From Cladopsammia gracilis (taxonomy: Eukaryota > Cnidaria > Anthozoa > Scleractinia > Dendrophylliidae), in contig JAJGOT010000002.1 in NCBI GenBank assembly GCA_022457155.1, forward strand, positions 2,838,501 through 2,902,500: a stretch of 64,000 bases of DNA, in the 5' to 3' direction. A program made the translations under genes and the position numbers. Each line of letters opens with the position of its first letter. Positions within the stretch are counted from its first letter, which is position 1. Below are positions 62,325-64,000 of this stretch, piece after piece. The notes under the pieces were generated by a model that worked only from the letters and a program-made list of their open reading frames with translations, had not been told where the DNA came from and searched no databases.

Positions 62325-63043
62325 GGTTACAGTGTACCTTCGGGGGTGTCTCCAGTACAACAGCTCTAGCGTCTTAAGATTACACTTAATATACCTAAAC
62401 CCAGATATCAAATTAAAGCTTATAGAGCTGGCTATCTAAATATGGAAACCATTTGATAATAAAATGAATTGTCGAATTTTTTACGACGTCTAAATTCGAA
62501 CGTCCGAATCAGCTTTCAAACGCTATAACTCAAAGCGATTATTATATTTTGCTAATTTGATTTTTTTTCGGGTTTCCGGACACGAAGCGCTAAAAAAACG
62601 TGTCGGCGATTTCCCATATTCAATTGCAGTGAAAAGTTACAGAATATTTTCGAAAAGGGGAGAAAAAAAATTGGAATGATCGCACGGAAATGGCTCTTGA
62701 CGAAAAAGTTTTCGGAATTAAGAAATTCGCCGACACGTTTTTGTTGATTATATGTCAGCCTAGCTTCTGTCCAAATTTGAGGAAAATCGAACAAATTCCC
62801 TTTGAGTTGTAGCTCTTTAAAGTGTCCCCAACAAGCGAAAAATTAACTTTGAGAAAACGGCGCTTAAAAAAACATATCGCGTAATAAACAAACTCCGCCC
62901 ACAAAAGTTATACCGTCATTTCTCCGTCAATTTTCAATATTTTTCGATAATTTTTTTTTGGATGAAAGTTCATTCTGTAAACATTATTTTAACGCCAAAA
63001 AAAAATTTTCAATAAATTTTCGATCTGAAGGTACACTGTAACC
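62325..63043. mobile_element. TTAA-flanked element (GGTTACAGTGTACCTTC ends)
   Basis: The ends GGTTACAGTGTACCTTC and its exact complement are flanked by TTAA at 62321-62324 and 63044-63047. About 719 bases with no recognisable coding frame. It lies just upstream of the first CCDC149 exon seen here. Confidence 0.85.
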
Positions 63044-63049
63044 TTAAAC

Positions 63050-64000
63050 ACAAGTACAGTACATGTACTTTTCTCTATAAAAAAGTACTTTTGAAAATAC
63101 CTAACTATAGGACATTAACAGAAATTATAAAAATTTCAGTTAATTGAAGTTGCAACATTAATTAAGTGGAGAGCTCTACATTTTAGCTTTCTGTTTCCTG
63201 CATGCTGTATTTCCATTCTTCCCAATGTACAGTAAAAGCCTAAAGGTATATAATCAACAATGTTTTGAGTCAAATATTTTGAGTCATCAATACCATCTTT
63301 CTCAACAAGTACTTTTTTATATATTCAGTGTTGAGTCAATCACATAATTAATTTACTTCACTTCGAATTATTTTACCTCCTCTATTGAGTTAATTTCTTT
63401 ATTTTGAAGCAATTTTCCCTCCAATTCACATTAATTTTAAATACCTTAATTATCATGAGTGTTAATTTCCCACAATAAGGTTTAAAGCAAAAAGCACAAC
63501 ACTCCTTTTTTGTTCTAAAAATACCCACACACTTAACAGAAAGCCAGAGCAATTAGCTATCAGATTTTGGTATTTGTGTTTTTTAAAAATTCCACCTTCA
63601 ACTTGTGAAAGCACCCTTAAATGCTACAAAACTGAATGCACTTCCCAACGTCAAGTATTTGTTTACAGACAGCTGTTGATACAAACAATTGTCACTCATT
63701 GTATTAGTAAAGCAAGTGAACATATTAATAATGGATTTTATTTTGATTGTCAGATGAATTTTAATTCGCGTTCATTCCAGGCAGTAAAGATATGCTAATT
63801 TTTTCGCTGTAAGGGATATAAAAATTCTCGTTATATTTCTCAACAAATACCTAAAAACTAACTTCGCAAAAAGCTATCGATTAAAAACAAACAAAACGGA
63901 AAAAATGATCGCTATTTTTCAGTGTTATTGGGGCATAATATGCCGAAGGACAGGACTGTATAAAACAAATCAGCTGATTTTTTGGTGTTAAGAAAATGCC
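63050..64000. other. AT-rich right edge, presumably CCDC149 5' intron
   Basis: No exon could be confirmed. The minus-strand frame near 63375-63430 (LLQNKEINSIEE then GTAAAA) looks exon-like at its right end but has no acceptor. The gene's start codon is expected beyond the window. Confidence 0.4.

Noticed and set aside
63375..63430. Possible upstream CCDC149 exon
   Set aside because: A donor-like GTAAAA follows a short acidic frame, but there is no acceptor before an in-frame stop and no match to the expected CCDC149 start.

Overview
This is an animal nuclear genome window. Its intron-rich genes, long AT-rich introns and very dense short transposons, together with Not and Emx homeodomains close to known metazoan forms, suggest an anthozoan cnidarian, most likely a stony coral. 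The organism is inferred from protein sequence and repeat style only. There are no bacterial operons, no CRISPR array, and no complete rRNA or tRNA gene.

Layout. (1) About 1-16.3 kb is a small homeobox neighbourhood. A Not-type homeobox gene (+, 1612-3149) and an Emx-like homeobox gene (-, 14925-16218) face each other across a two-exon calcineurin-like metallophosphoesterase gene (+, 7209-12419). (2) 16.3-22.2 kb is non-coding and contains a diverged satellite of about 110 bp. (3) 22254-38508 is a complete 16-exon gene for the non-catalytic B subunit of the V-type H+-ATPase. I read its splice junctions directly, and they join into one 496-residue protein. (4) 38.5-42.9 kb is intergenic and packed with inverted-repeat elements. 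(5) 42943-62194 (-) holds eleven coding exons of a CCDC149-type coiled-coil protein. They join in frame to a stop, and the 5' end lies beyond the right edge.

The V-ATPase and CCDC149 genes converge tail to tail. The three gene groups show no shared pathway. The functional link I can defend is the ancient Emx-Not homeobox linkage. The rest of the window is a record of transposition: many inverted-repeat elements without coding capacity (MITEs), two 5'-truncated LINE tails with 3' hairpins, tRNA-derived SINEs, a 2.6-kb element resembling a Mutator transposon, a hAT transposase relic, a minisatellite grown inside a transposon, and a giant palindrome nested in another palindrome whose opposite arm preserves the empty insertion sites. 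All gene models come from reading splice sites and protein similarity by eye; no alignment or transcript data were used.
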